This document shows, piece after piece, positions 21,273 through 32,747 of a stretch of 64,000 nucleotides of DNA (position 1 is its first letter; every line of letters starts with the position of its first letter). The notes beneath the pieces were generated by a model. That model did not search any database. It was not told where the DNA came from and was given only the letters and a program-made list of their open reading frames with translations. This DNA is from Chrysoperla carnea (Eukaryota; Arthropoda; Insecta; Neuroptera; Chrysopidae): positions 101,364,368-101,428,367 of the forward strand of contig NC_058337.1 in the NCBI RefSeq assembly GCF_905475395.1, written 5' to 3'. The position numbers and the translations under genes are program-made.

Positions 21273-24200
21273 CATGAACCATCAGTCATCAGTGGTCATC
21301 AGCGCCTTTTTAGTTGGTTTTGGAACTATAATGTAACAGCTTTTTGTAGACACTTTTTTGGTCAAACAGTCATAAGAGATGATTCTCCTTTTACTCTACA
21401 CTCCATATAAAAAACTTATAACTCCAATAAATATTAAACATTATAAAAAATTATTAAAATATTATATCAAACAGAACTGACTAATTGAAATTTCGATGGC
21501 AGGCGAATATGATTATCAATTGTGGATTTATCGGTGCCAAAAAATAATTCGTGAAGCTGAAATAAAGAAAAGAATCAGGCACAAAATAATTATTAGTGCT
21601 TTGTTAAAATGTTAAATGTTAAAATTTAAAAATGTTAGATTTACTTTTAAAATAAACATAAACTGTTTTTAATTTTTTCAATATCGATTACTATCGAGTT
21701 CGATTCTATACATTCTGAATTAACGGTTGATCTTTAAAACAAAAAGCTAATTTGTGTTTAGCTTTTTACGATTGACGTTACGAGATTTGTTTCTAGGTAG
21801 CAGCACAGCCTAAATTGATCACGTGATGTGATTTGACGCTCAAAGCTAGCGTCAAGCGTCAGCATGAGGTTACACCTTTAGCGTTAAAATCGAATAACCT
21901 AATCGCACCTTTAACCTTTAAAATAATTTTTATCTACTCATCAAGGAATACTAACATCTTAAGTTCAACCGTTATGGGCTAAGTATTATATAGAGGTAAG
22001 AATGTAAAAATAAGCGTGAGCTTTGGGGCTAAATAGGCCCGACGAGAGTTAAGGAAGGGTGTGTTAAGCCCACCGGGTCCGGGTTGTACAAAAGACCCGT
22101 AAATCGATGGCAAAATTTTTTTGTATTTCTACTATAATAAACAAGTACTTTTTTACTATAATAACGAAAGGAAGCTTTCTTCGTCAACATTGACTCAGTT
22201 ATTTCTGGAATTTACAATCGCTTTGATGTCATGAGATTTTCTCTTTTTACTCCCTTCCTTTAACTCGCAGTGTCGTAACCCTTTTCCTGTGGTCCAAGCG
22301 AAAGGTGTTATAAGTTTGACCGCCATGTGTGTGTGTCTGTGTGTCAGTCTGTCTGTGGCACCATAGCTCCTGAACAGATTAACAGATTAATTATTTCAAC
22401 ACTTAAATCTGTTTGTTAAAATGATTTTCGAAGAGCAAAAGTTGGATTGGATATGGGATTTAAAAGTTTATTAAAAATAAAACAAAGATTAATAAATTAA
22501 TTAGAATATTATATTTTTTAACAATAAAATAATTACTGTAACGAAAATAAATCACATTTTGTAAAATATTCATACAAAAACGAAAAAAAAGTAAATAAAT
22601 GCACCATAAATATCAGAAAACAAAAAGAAATTCTCTATTTGAGATTCACAATAATATGCTGTAATTCGGTAATTTTTTTAATTCTTTGGTTTCCAACAAG
22701 AAAGTTAAATATTATGAGTGCAAAATCTATTTATTCTAAACATGTGTGTTCACGAACATGTATCAATTGTTTTTCATGAAAATTTTGTGCACATTATAAT
22801 TTTACTATATTTTTAAATCGCTAAGCGTTCAAACAAATTAAAAAAATTTAAAACAAACAACACTAATCTTTTCATTATTAAATTTCGAATTATCAACGAG
22901 GATTTTCAAGATCAAATTTAATTTCTAATTACAAAAGCAAAATTGAAATTTTAATCAAAACATTCCTAGGTATTTCTAAATCTTTTGAATTTACAGTCCA
23001 ATCTTCTTATTTACTCTTCTAATGTACAATACATAAGCATTGTTTCAAATCACACCTAATCAATACTTAAAAAAATTGTTTTTAATGTTTGCGAATCGGC
23101 CAAAATATATTAAACTTATCGGCAGTGTAAAAACTATTCTAGTAATGCAAGCAGAGTAAGTACTTACAAATGATTACATAATAAAGTAATTACTTCAAAA
23201 TAAATGCAATCTTTTTGTTTTGAAATCATTAATGAATTCGAAATTTCATTAGATTATAATTTGATAAAATATCTTTCAAATGAGCCTCATTTGGAAATTT
23301 TTTAATAAAAAAACAATACTGAAGTTTACATTTTTACATATTTCATTTACAAAATGAATTGTTTTTTCTCTAGGAACTTCATAAAAATCAAATAGGCATA
23401 AGCCCAGTGTACATTTTGGTAACTCTATCAAGGACAGAAATTTGAGAGGCTATTGTCAAGGCTACGTTCTCAACCTTGAAGCTATTTTTAGATTTTAATG
23501 TGAAGATGTAAACTTCGAAAGCACGATTTGATATCATTCCTCTGCGCATGGGTTGATCTTATAGTTTATGTTTTGTCAATCATTTCTAATACGACATCAA
23601 TGAGTGTGAGAGAGCACATATATATTAAGCAATGTATATAAGAAGGGTACTATTAGATCCTTCTTCTCTAGAGGCCCCTGAAAGCCCCAAGGGATTAATT
23701 CCAAGCTTTAAACTTTAAAGAGTAAAAATAGCCTTTTGTTTGAGAATGTATTTCAGAAAACAGCCTCTGAAGTTTCTGCCCATGTCCTCGAGTTATCCAC
23801 AATATTCACTGGCCCTGGGAATAAAAAACGTCATAAAAACGAACTTAACAAACTAATGCCTAGCTTACACCAAACGAATATTCTATGATTAATTGAGTGT
23901 TTATCAACATGTAAATAGCTTGGAAACAATCGCTCACTGACAAAAAGTAGGCGAGTCGGCCGAACGTAAATATTTTTGTTTCTGTATTCCATCAATTAGC
24001 GAATCACAATATTAATTTGTATAGGCTAGTTTTCATCTGTACATTGTACTCACTATTAATTATTTACAAATCCGAGATTAGTTCTGTCTTTGTGTCAAAT
24101 AGCTAATTGCTAGCAAAACGTACTTGTCGGGTGTAAATTATAATTATAATGTAACGAGTTTTCACATGCGATGATGGAGAATTATAGAAGATTAATCTAA

Positions 24201-24811
24201 AATGCTTATAAAATATGTTCCAAAATTAAAGCAAGATTTCAAATTGTGTTTTAGCTGACAGTTCAAAGAAAAACAACGCGTACTCACTTCTAAGCAGGTT
24301 TTTAAAAATAATGAGAGTTTAGCAGCTATAGTTTGCAATTTTCGTGCGAACTATCTTTGGAATAGCGATTTCATCAAATGAGAAAAGATAACTTTTTTTT
24401 TAAATGCAGAGAGACTAAACCAGAATTTATTAGCCAAATTATGGAATTTAACAACGGTGGATTTCTTACTTTGAAATTTTTTGAAGTCTGAAGCTTATGG
24501 CCAACGAGTCCAAAACCCCTCATATCTCGAGGGAGGAAATTGTTGTCTATTAAAATTATTCCTTGCGTTAATTTTGCGACTCCTTTGAGTAATTAATAAC
24601 ATTGGAACGTTGTAACATATTGCGATTATATTAAATAAATATTATTTTTACATATTAAAATTTGATAATAAACATTTTAACGATTGATTAAAGCTTCGTT
24701 CAAAATCGTTTATAACTTAAAGAATGTTACAAACTCGATTAATATTAAAAAATTTAAATTTTTATTTTAAACATTGGAGGAAATAAAGTTTACAATTACT
24801 TATAACCACCA

Positions 24812-24937
24812 TTTTTCCGTAATGTTTATATTTACAGAGAAATTTACGTTCGAAGTTCAAGAATATAAAGTTTGAAATTTTTATTTTAGATCTCTGAACG
24901 CAAACTTTCTCTGTAAATATTATACTTGGCGGAAAAA
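24812..24937. repeat. Imperfect inverted repeat
   Basis: 'ttttccgtaatgtttatatt' then 'tacagagaaatttacgttc' on the left is mirrored by 'gaacgcaaactttctctgta' then 'aatattatacttggcggaaa' on the right. The arms are about 45 bp with a 35-bp centre. Confidence 0.55.
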
Positions 24938-25586
24938 TAGTCTGATAATAAAATATAGCAAATTTTTTTTTTAATGAAATTCTCTTAACGTTTGTTCGAA
25001 AAATAAAAAGGATAATTAACGAAGTTTTAATTGTTAAACGTTAGGTAATTTTTTAGTAAGTAAACATCAGTTATTGTTAATTAGTAATTAAATACTATTA
25101 TAATCCTCATCTTTACATTAAATTCTCTTTTTAATAATCAATTACTCTTCTGCTTATTTAAATTAGTATATGGATTTCTAGTTTTTTTCACAGTTACTCT
25201 CTAACTTTATAATATTTTGCAAATATTCACACTTTGGTTTATATATATCGTTTTATAAGGACTTGAAAAAGTTTAATTCTTTAACATTTTAGAAGTCGCT
25301 ACTGGCTCTATCCGATTCAGGCCTCTGTGCTCTGTATTTTGCTTGGTAATATTCAAGTGACTACTTTATAACATTATCAATCATTTCCATTCAACTATTG
25401 ATTGCAGCAATAAATAACACCCATAGACGTCAATTAGCGCTCTGCGCTTGAGTGCTACGGATGTTAAACGTGCGTATGGATATGTAAAAATATTCCGTAA
25501 TCTTCATTTATTTCTTTTTTAGTTTGAATGTTCCAAACAACAAAAAAGCAACATTTTAGGACGAAATAAAAAAGAAATTACGAAAT

Positions 25587-25690
25587 TTCATAGAAATGAC
25601 AAAAACGCTTATAGATATTGACGTTATACATAATATTATCTAAATATATTGTCTATGAGCATTTTCGTCATTTCAACGAAAATCTTTACA
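25587..25690. repeat. Imperfect inverted repeat
   Basis: 'gaaatgacaaaaacgcttat' then 'agata' faces 'tgtctatgagcattttcgtc' then 'atttc'. The centre is AT-rich. It is probably a small foldback element. Confidence 0.5.
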
Positions 25691-26226
25691 TTGACGAAGC
25701 AAAAGAAAGCAGGTCTGACGTAAGATTGTACTGCATTCGCTTGTAGAACCAAAATACAGCGCCACTGCGCCGAAATATTTATAACTTCATACTATAGACC
25801 ATTATTTCAATTAAATAATATTTTTTATTCATAGTTTATATATTAAATTTTAATTATAACGCCTGAATGTTATGCATTTTTACACAAAAGTTCTATCACT
25901 TATGTAATATTTTTGCATTTATTTTTTAATAAACGGTAATTGTTTTTAATAATGTGAAGTTGATAAACTTGCAACCGTTGCTACCTCTGGCGCTATGCTT
26001 GGTTTGCCTTCAACAAATATGAGGCAAATCCTACTAGAACTAGCTATATTATTCCATATACTATTTAATTAAGCTTAATTGTTACACAACAATTAACAAA
26101 AATACAATAAATAAAAATCACAAAAACAAAATTGTTTTAAAAAATAAATTAAAAATAAATTAGCTTTGTACGCTTATCAACAGTCAACATAAATAATTAA
26201 ATGCCATCTATCTATATGAATACTTT

Positions 26227-28841
26227 CTAGTAAAATTTTTTAAGATGTTCATAAGTAATAAAAAATATAATATTCCATGGTCCCATACGTAACCATGTAG
26301 GCAGAAAACCTTTATAGAGTGCTAAAAATCCTTCATATTTATATGTTTTTAGAAAACAATCTACGGTACCTTTGTACACGTATATATTATTTTGAGTTGT
26401 TTCAACTGCGCTAACTATTCGCAATTTCTTTTGATTCATCATTCGAGTCTAAAAAATTAAAAAAATTATATTTATTAAATTGTCTACATACAAAAACTTT
26501 TATTAAATATAGACTGATCACAGTATCAGAAATTAACTATGAGGGTTTGAGGGGATATTTCTAAGACTTAAAAATATGTAAGTGCCTTTCTCCAGGGGGT
26601 TTCTTGGACAACATTTCATTTACAGTAGAGTTGCCTATCTATTTATGTAATAAATTATAATCTGTGGACTAGTGATTTCACTATACAGCGTACAAACATC
26701 GAGCTAAAAGCAGTTTAATTAGAATCATGGATGCTAACAAAATAATTTTTCCACTTACCCGAATTACGTCCAAAGGAGTAGAAGCTACTGCACTTCCAAG
26801 ACTAGCAACAGAACTAGAACTAAAAATAACATAAAAAATCAACTATTTAACAATTTTATGACAACACAGCAATATAGGTTTTCATCGATTTGCTTTTGTT
26901 TCGGACATTTGTCAAAAAACTATTCAACTAAAGAAAATCTAATATATTTTAACTTTATCAAATAGCGCTTTTTGATATGTATGATATGATATATATTTGA
27001 TTGAAATCTGTCCGAAACAAAAAATAATCATTTTTTAATGAAAAGCCTTATTTAAAAAGAAAAAACCTACATTAAATGATTTGTAAAATTATTTCCAAAC
27101 GTTGGCATTAAATAATATTTACAGAAGTCATAGACAGGTAATTCCACCGCCGCAATAACTGCTGCACGTTGAGAAGTTGGGCCGACACCCTATAAAAAAT
27201 GCATTTATATAATAAAACATTTTTTTTTTTTGTTAAAAAAATAAAACACATACCCTCCATAATCCTACAACCCCTTCCCGTTGATATATATTAAAGAAAT
27301 TTTTCACTAAACTACCACTATTACCCTGATTTCCATGTATTTGCAAGCGCACTTTGAGTACATCAGTCGGATTTGCTGCAGATGCAGATACGGCACCCGC
27401 AATTACAGCACATAGTACATTATTCCATAAATTTTCCTGGTTTTGATCAACTAATACTTTTTTTATTGAGTAATATAAACCAAATTTAATTGTTCCATAT
27501 GTAGCTTGTCTTAATACTGCTGGCCGAATACTAAAATATAAATATATGCATTTTGTTGTGAACTATTTTATAACCAAACATCGAAAGAAATAATTAAATA
27601 ATAAAGAGTCGTCTTGTTCCAGGATCCGTTTCTGGAACTTCGTGTGTGGCTTCATTATGACAAGCCTAAAACACCTTTTGTTTGGGAAAACTTTCAAAAA
27701 TGAACACAAACTTGGGCTTATTTTGATATTTTAGTAAAGGGATAACGGAAAAGAGAATTTGATGATTGTTTAATGAAGTAACGTATTTGATGATATAGAC
27801 ATTTGGGTAGAAAATCATCTGTGACAACCAAACATATTTTTTAAGACTGATCATATACAATAATTTACTTAGTTTTCAATTTTTATACCATGCATATATG
27901 TAATATACAAGATATACTAAGTTTAGTCCCAAGTTTGTAACGCTTAAAAATATTAATGCTATGAACAAAATTTTGGTATAGGTGTCCATTTTCGGTTCTG
28001 TCCGTCTGTCTGCCAACACGATAATCCAAAAACGAAAAAAGATATCAAGCTGAAATTTTTACAGCGTACTCAGGACATAAAAAGTGAGGTCCGTAGGACC
28101 CATCTTGTAAACCGTTAGAGATTAAACAAAAGTTTAAATGTAAAAAATCTTCCTTATAAAAAAAATAAACAACTTTTGATTGAAACATTTTTTCGTAAAC
28201 ATCACTGTTTACCCACGAATTAGGCGTAAATTGTATAGTAGGTAGGTATTATATGGGGATATCAGTTACGTATGTGTGACATGTATGTATGTGTAATATG
28301 ATAGAGTAATCAACACTGTCTATGCATGGTATTTCAACAGTTAACTCAGTCAATTGTTTGCTTTCACTTGTTTTGTTATACATTCAACTGTTACCAAGTT
28401 TTTGCAAGATTTTTAATACAAATATTTTCGGTTGCTTTCAATTAATTTGCAACTGCGGTATTTCGATTATACTTGTATCAATCAAGACATTTCAATCATT
28501 TTCTACATGCAAAGCCATGGTACAGGGCTAATTTAAATATAAATGTATCGCTTACCCACAATATAAAGCTGGAAGACCTTCGTTTCGGATAATTTGCATC
28601 CAAACGTCGGTCATTCCACGATACTTTAATGTGGTATGTCTTCCATCAAACTTTTGTCCTTGTACTTGCAGTCGTGTCTTTGCAGTATCAATTGGAAATG
28701 TACCTAAATTAATTATAATTAGTATTGCGTGTTAAAAAATATCGATGATTTTTTTCTATTCAAAGAAAACTAACCAAATTCAGCCACAATCGATGCAAGA
28801 CCCCCATAAATAAATGGTCGCCAATCATTGAACACACTCAT
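26227..28841 (-). CDS. Bmcp: Mitochondrial carrier, UCP5/SLC25A14-SLC25A30 type
   Basis: Inner-membrane mitochondrial solute carrier of the brain carrier/UCP5 group (Drosophila Bmcp); the substrate is not evident from sequence. Six exons in minus order close exactly in frame: 28841-28775, 28703-28556, 27530-27254, 27189-27071, 26813-26759, 26448-26227, giving 295 residues, the normal length. It shows the tripartite structure with three carrier signatures: PIDTAKTR (about 26-33), PTDVLKVR (126-133) and PLDVIRTR (217-224). Other family blocks are [20 protein letters not shown] at the start, [40 protein letters not shown], and [11 protein letters not shown] at the end. The start is the only Met before the first helix, and no presequence is expected. 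Introns carry a short inverted-repeat element (26879-27046) and a dispersed repeat (27883-28372). The gene is head-to-head with PIG-T, 2.1 kb apart. Confidence 0.96.
26879..27046 (-). mobile_element. 'tttcggac' inverted-repeat element, copy 2
   Basis: Ends 'ttttcatcgatttgcttttg' then 'tttcggac', and 'gtccgaaacaaaaaataatc' then 'attttttaatgaaaa'. It is the inverse orientation of the copy at 17990-18163 and lies in an intron of the carrier gene. Confidence 0.75.
27883..28372 (+). repeat. 'ataccatg' dispersed repeat, near-complete copy
   Basis: It starts 'ttataccatgcatatatg' and runs through 'actaagtttagtcccaagtt', 'ggtccgtaggacccatcttg' and 'aaccgttagagatt' to the tail 'tatttcaacagttaactcag'. 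It lies in the carrier's second intron. The 69-codon frame at 28322-28531 overlaps its tail and is not a gene. Confidence 0.8.
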
Positions 28842-29429
28842 TTTTCAAATATATTAACAACTATTAATATAATTAATAAATATATAAACACAAACATTAG
28901 TTTAAAATTTGAATTTCTTATTTACTACACAAAAGAAGTTTAATATGTAATTATACCTGCCAATACGACAGAGACGGTTACTGGTTAGTCACATGTAGCC
29001 TGCACATGTGTGTTTTAAACTTGACAAAATCACGCAACACATAAAAAACATGACCAGTGATGTCACAAAAGCTTATCGTTAATTATATATCGCTGATCCG
29101 AAAAATTATTCCGATATTTAAAAATTATTTTATAAAATTTACGCGTGGTATATAGGAAAACTTTAATTACGTATCTACATGTATTTTTTTACAAGGCTTA
29201 CAACGGCAAATAAATTGAGTTTATAAAAAATATTTCAACTAAACATGACTATATAAATTAGCAGAGTTAATTGTTTAAATACTCTGGTGTAAATTGATGT
29301 TTTAGCTTAGCACCGGCACTCCAGTGAGTAACGTAATAAAAGAAGACGAACGTCAATACATTGTGCTTATAAACGTAAAATATAAGGGCCCAAAGCGTAG
29401 TAAATTCAAACCCAATGAACACATGAAAA

Positions 29430-29880
29430 TAATAGTTGGCTGAGTTAATTGTTGAAATATCCTTTATAGACATAGTATTAATGCTTTATAAAAAACGACA
29501 CATTTTTTTGTTTTCGAAAATTTGTGTTCCTTTTTTTTTGTATTCTACAAATAAGACCTATTCATTTTTACTCTAATTTGCACCTTCACGGAAAAACAAT
29601 ATTCTTTAGGAAAAAATATTTCAAACAAAAGTTGTATATTTTTTTACAAGGACTATTTTTTGCATTTAATTTTTGTTATCTTTTACGATTTAGAAAATAG
29701 GATCTACGCACTCCTGACACAATTATGTGAAAATAAAAAATTTCAATTCGATATCTTTTTTTGTTTGTAAGTTATCGTGAAGACGGACAGGCAGGCAAAC
29801 AGGCAAAGACTGACGGATGGACCAACAAAAATGGACTAATTATAAGCTTGGGTCTTAATATACTCCTGATATATTTCGTA
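29430..29880 (-). repeat. 'ataccatg' dispersed repeat copy, minus orientation
   Basis: Reading the minus strand gives the same order of blocks as other copies, from 'tattaagacccaagctt' near 29850-29866 down to the tail 'caacaattaactcagcc' near 29437-29453. It is diverged. Confidence 0.65.
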
Positions 29881-29923
29881 TACGCAAGGTAAATCAAAAG
29901 AAAAGTTGAAGTTTTTCTTATTT

Positions 29924-30042
29924 AGCCTTTTTCCTGAGAAGATTAAAAATAAATCTTCTAGATGGCAGGATATATTTGTACCCCCACCCCCTAGTGTTGC
30001 CATCTAGCGAATCTTTTTTTAATCTTCAGAGAAAAAAGGCCT
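29924..30042 (+). mobile_element. Small MITE, copy 1
   Basis: The ends 'agcctttttcctgagaagat' and 'aatcttcagagaaaaaaggc' are imperfect inverted repeats. The interior 'ggcaggatatatttgtaccc' and 'gttgccatctagcg' is shared with the inverted copy at 30158-30280. Confidence 0.75.
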
Positions 30043-30157
30043 GGAATTATTAATTATTGTATGTCCGGATTTAATGATAATATGATAATGTTTATAATTT
30101 GTCTTATGTAGTTAGTTAAAAATATTTATTAGCATTATTTAAAAAATATAATGCTTT

Positions 30158-30280
30158 AATTAGCCTTTTTCCTGTGAAGATTTAAAAACATCCGCTAGAT
30201 GGCAACATTAAAGGGGGTACAAATATATCCTGCCGTCTATAGGATCTTTTTTTAATCTTAACCCAGGAAAAAGGCTAATT
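30158..30280 (-). mobile_element. Small MITE, copy 2, opposite orientation
   Basis: Perfect 17-bp ends, 'aattagcctttttcctg' and 'caggaaaaaggctaatt'. The interior is the reverse complement of the copy at 29924-30042, only 115 bp away. Confidence 0.8.
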
Positions 30281-30902
30281 ATTCCGAAATATTACATGTT
30301 TTTAGCCACTTTCAAAAGTTGCGTCCAACTTGAGTCCGGCCAAAAGCAACGCACGCTATTTCTCAGTTAGTACTGCCACCCTTAATCTTAATTCTAATCG
30401 ACACCCCAGATATCAAAAAACGCATTGTCGATACTCGGTTAATAGTTTTATTTACGACCTACTACCGGAGTTACCGACACATCAGAGATAGAATAGTATA
30501 ATCTATCAGGTTACGCAGCCAATTAGCATTATTTATAATTTACAAAGTTCTTTGATGCTACCAAATCTTTGATTGATAGTGTAAACTGTAAACATTCAAC
30601 TTTGACAGAAATTAATAGACCTTTTCATTTCAATTACGCTTTTATTAGTGTCTGACAGACAGTAATAAGTTTGACAAAGTTAAAATGAAAAACATTATTT
30701 ACTACCCAATTCATCAATCAATTTTTATTAAATATCGCCCAGGCTAGTTCAAAGATAAAATTTATCGTAAAACTTCTCCTCACGAACTTATTTTAGGCGT
30801 AGATTGAACAAACCTACTAATTCTATAAAAATACGCAAGCGCATGCGTCAATTCAATTTGACAGATGCGAAATTTCCATTAAACATGACATTTATTTGAA
30901 AA

Positions 30903-32659
30903 ATGACAATTTTCAAAAATTCACTGATTTTTCTGTTATTTTCATTTTGTAGTGCTTATAATGATATATTTAATGAAGAGTTACTACTTAATCCATTACC
31001 AAATGGACATATTTATACATACTTCCAATTTACCACAAAATGGGAGGCTAATTTAAAAGATGGTATATTACATTTTTTTAATGATAAAAATCTGAAGAAA
31101 ATTTATTGTTATAAATTTATCTTATAGCTCAGCATAGTCATTTGTTTCCTCGTGCATTAGCAGAAATCCTAAATCAATATCATGTTCGAGAATTCCATAT
31201 TTCTATGACTCAAGGCTTGTGGCGGCATGAATATTGGGGTTATCCGGTAATTGACGCACCTCCGGGTGCTGAAGTATGGGCCTGGTTTGAAAATGATGTT
31301 GGCAACGTGGATTTAAACTGGAAACGACTTATGGATACCTTATCTGGTTTATTCTGTGCATCGCTAAATTTTATTGATGGTACCAACAGTGTAATACCTG
31401 AATTTAGTTTTCGTCCTGAAGGTGTTGTACCAGACAAACATTTCAATAAAAGTAATGTTCGCTATGCATCATTACCACGTGAAGTTGTTTGTACGGAGAA
31501 TTTAACACCATGGAAGAAGATGTTACCATGCGAAGCTAAACGTGGATTTGCTTCATTACTTAACGCTGCGCAAATACATAACACAAGATATCATTCATTA
31601 GGTTTGCATATCCGTCCTGTTTGTAGTAACAAACAATGCACATCATCCTCCTTAGAAATTCGACAAACAGTAAGTCTAGTTTATGATCCAGCGTTAATGC
31701 CAACCAAACGTGATTGGTCATTCCGATATTTATTTGGTCAAGGTTTATTAAATACATGTGTCTTAGCGAACTCTAGTATTGTTTACGTAGATATAACACA
31801 TAATTTTACTAATACGTTCAAAGTTACACCTGAACCAACTAAAATAGAGGAATCATCTCGTGGTGGTTTTAAAAGAACCTACGCTGTTTACGATTTAACC
31901 GGTAATACTGATCAAGTGTTTAGTATTTCATCAAAATTAAAAGGGGAACCAAAAATAATACCAAATTCACCCCCTCCATTATATGCAAATCGATATCTTG
32001 TCGGATACGGGCAAGAAAAGGGGGGAATTGCTACTCGTATTCATAATAACCATTGGAAAGAATTGAATATTATTTATTTTGAACAAATTCCATGGTACAT
32101 TGAAATTTATTTGCATACTTTACAAATCGAATCAAATGGTAAAATCATTCAGCCATCAATTATACGATACATTCCTGGTCAAACTCGTGAACGCCCTTAT
32201 TATATTGAAATTGGTATGACATTACCAGCCCGATCAATTACTACAATATCCGTGAAGTTCAATTATGTATTCTTAAAATGGCAAGAATATCCACCTGACG
32301 CTAATCATGGTTTTTATATTGGTTCGGCGGTTATTACAAGTGCATTACCATTAGCCAAAAATTATACGGGTATACCGATAGATGGGAGTTTAATTGCCGA
32401 TAGTTTTAATGCCTCACGGCAAACGTATCCGATTCGTTTTTATACTGAAATATTGCTGGTAAGTTTACCAACTCCCGATTTTAGTATGCCATATAATGTG
32501 GTCTGTTTGGCGTGTACGGTTATCGCATTAGCATTTGGACCATTACATAATATTACAACAAAACGTTTGCAAAGAAAGAAAATTGAGGATGTACGGAAAA
32601 ATATAATATCAACATGTTTAGAAAAATTAAAAAACTTTATTAGTAGAAAACAAAAATGA
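30903..32659 (+). CDS. PIGT: GPI transamidase subunit PIG-T
   Basis: Component of the ER GPI-transamidase complex, which cleaves the C-terminal signal of precursor proteins and attaches a GPI anchor. Two exons, 30903-31062 and 31128-32659, joined in phase 1 by a 65-bp GT-AG intron, give 563 residues, close to the family length. The N-terminal signal peptide is about residues 1-19 (MTIFKNSLIFLLFSFCSAY). The luminal domain shows typical blocks: TQGLWRHEYWGYPVIDAPPG, LSGLFCASLNFID, REVVCTENLTPWKKMLPC with the conserved cysteines, LHIRPVCSNKQCTSSSLEIR, and VPWYIEIYLH in the form IPWYIEIYLH. Near the C terminus comes LPTPDFSMPYNV, then one membrane helix (about 508-527) and a basic cytosolic tail. 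Reading from 31142 alone would drop the signal peptide; the spliced model restores KDAQHSHLFPRAL. Neighbours are a divergent carrier gene and a convergent TEP gene. Confidence 0.97.
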
Positions 32660-32741
32660 TTATAACAGGATTTTTTTAACATAATTTAATATATTACAAG
32701 ACTGTAATTAAGTAGTATTTGTTTTTATTTTGTTGTAAAAA

Positions 32742-32747
32742 AATAAA
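32742..32747 (+). terminator. Polyadenylation signal AATAAA of PIG-T
   Basis: Canonical AATAAA 83 bp after the PIG-T stop codon, overlapping a second 'ataaaat'. This is a typical distance for an insect 3' UTR. Confidence 0.6.

Larger units (their letters stand above)
20251..21873. mobile_element. 1.6-kb element with 43-bp inverted ends and a SWIM pseudogene
   Basis: Left end 20251-20293 contains 'gtaacctcatgatgacgctt' followed by 'gacgctagcgtcgagcgtca' and 'aat'. Right end 21831-21873 is its inverted copy, ending 'agcatgaggttac', with only a few mismatches. Each end contains the palindrome-like 'gacgctagc', and extra 'gcgtca' words occur just inside the left end (20331-20350). The body holds the broken SWIM gene and a long (AT)n tract. 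No clear target duplication was found. The end sequence does not match a superfamily I can name with confidence. Confidence 0.8.
21874..26226. other. Intergenic DNA with scattered repeat debris
   Basis: No gene recognised. Notable bits: near 22315-22400, 'gtctgtctgtggcaccatag' then 'ctcctgaac', which is typical dispersed-repeat text; an inverted repeat at 24812-24937; and another at 25587-25690. The remainder is AT-rich sequence without structure I can interpret. The last 200 bp are the 3' flank of the minus-strand carrier gene. Confidence 0.45.
28842..30902. other. Divergent intergenic region between carrier and PIG-T
   Basis: Shared 5' region of two head-to-head genes. It contains a minus-oriented 'ataccatg' repeat (about 29430-29880) and two related MITEs. 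The rest shows no gene. Promoters must lie here, but I see no decisive core-promoter motif. Confidence 0.5.

Noticed and set aside
20919..21410. 163-codon open frame with Ile-Tyr repeats
   Set aside because: It is the out-of-frame reading of the SWIM pseudogene joined to the (AT)n tract.
31142..32659. PIG-T starting at 31142
   Set aside because: It begins at a TTG and lacks a signal peptide; the upstream exon at 30903 supplies both in phase.
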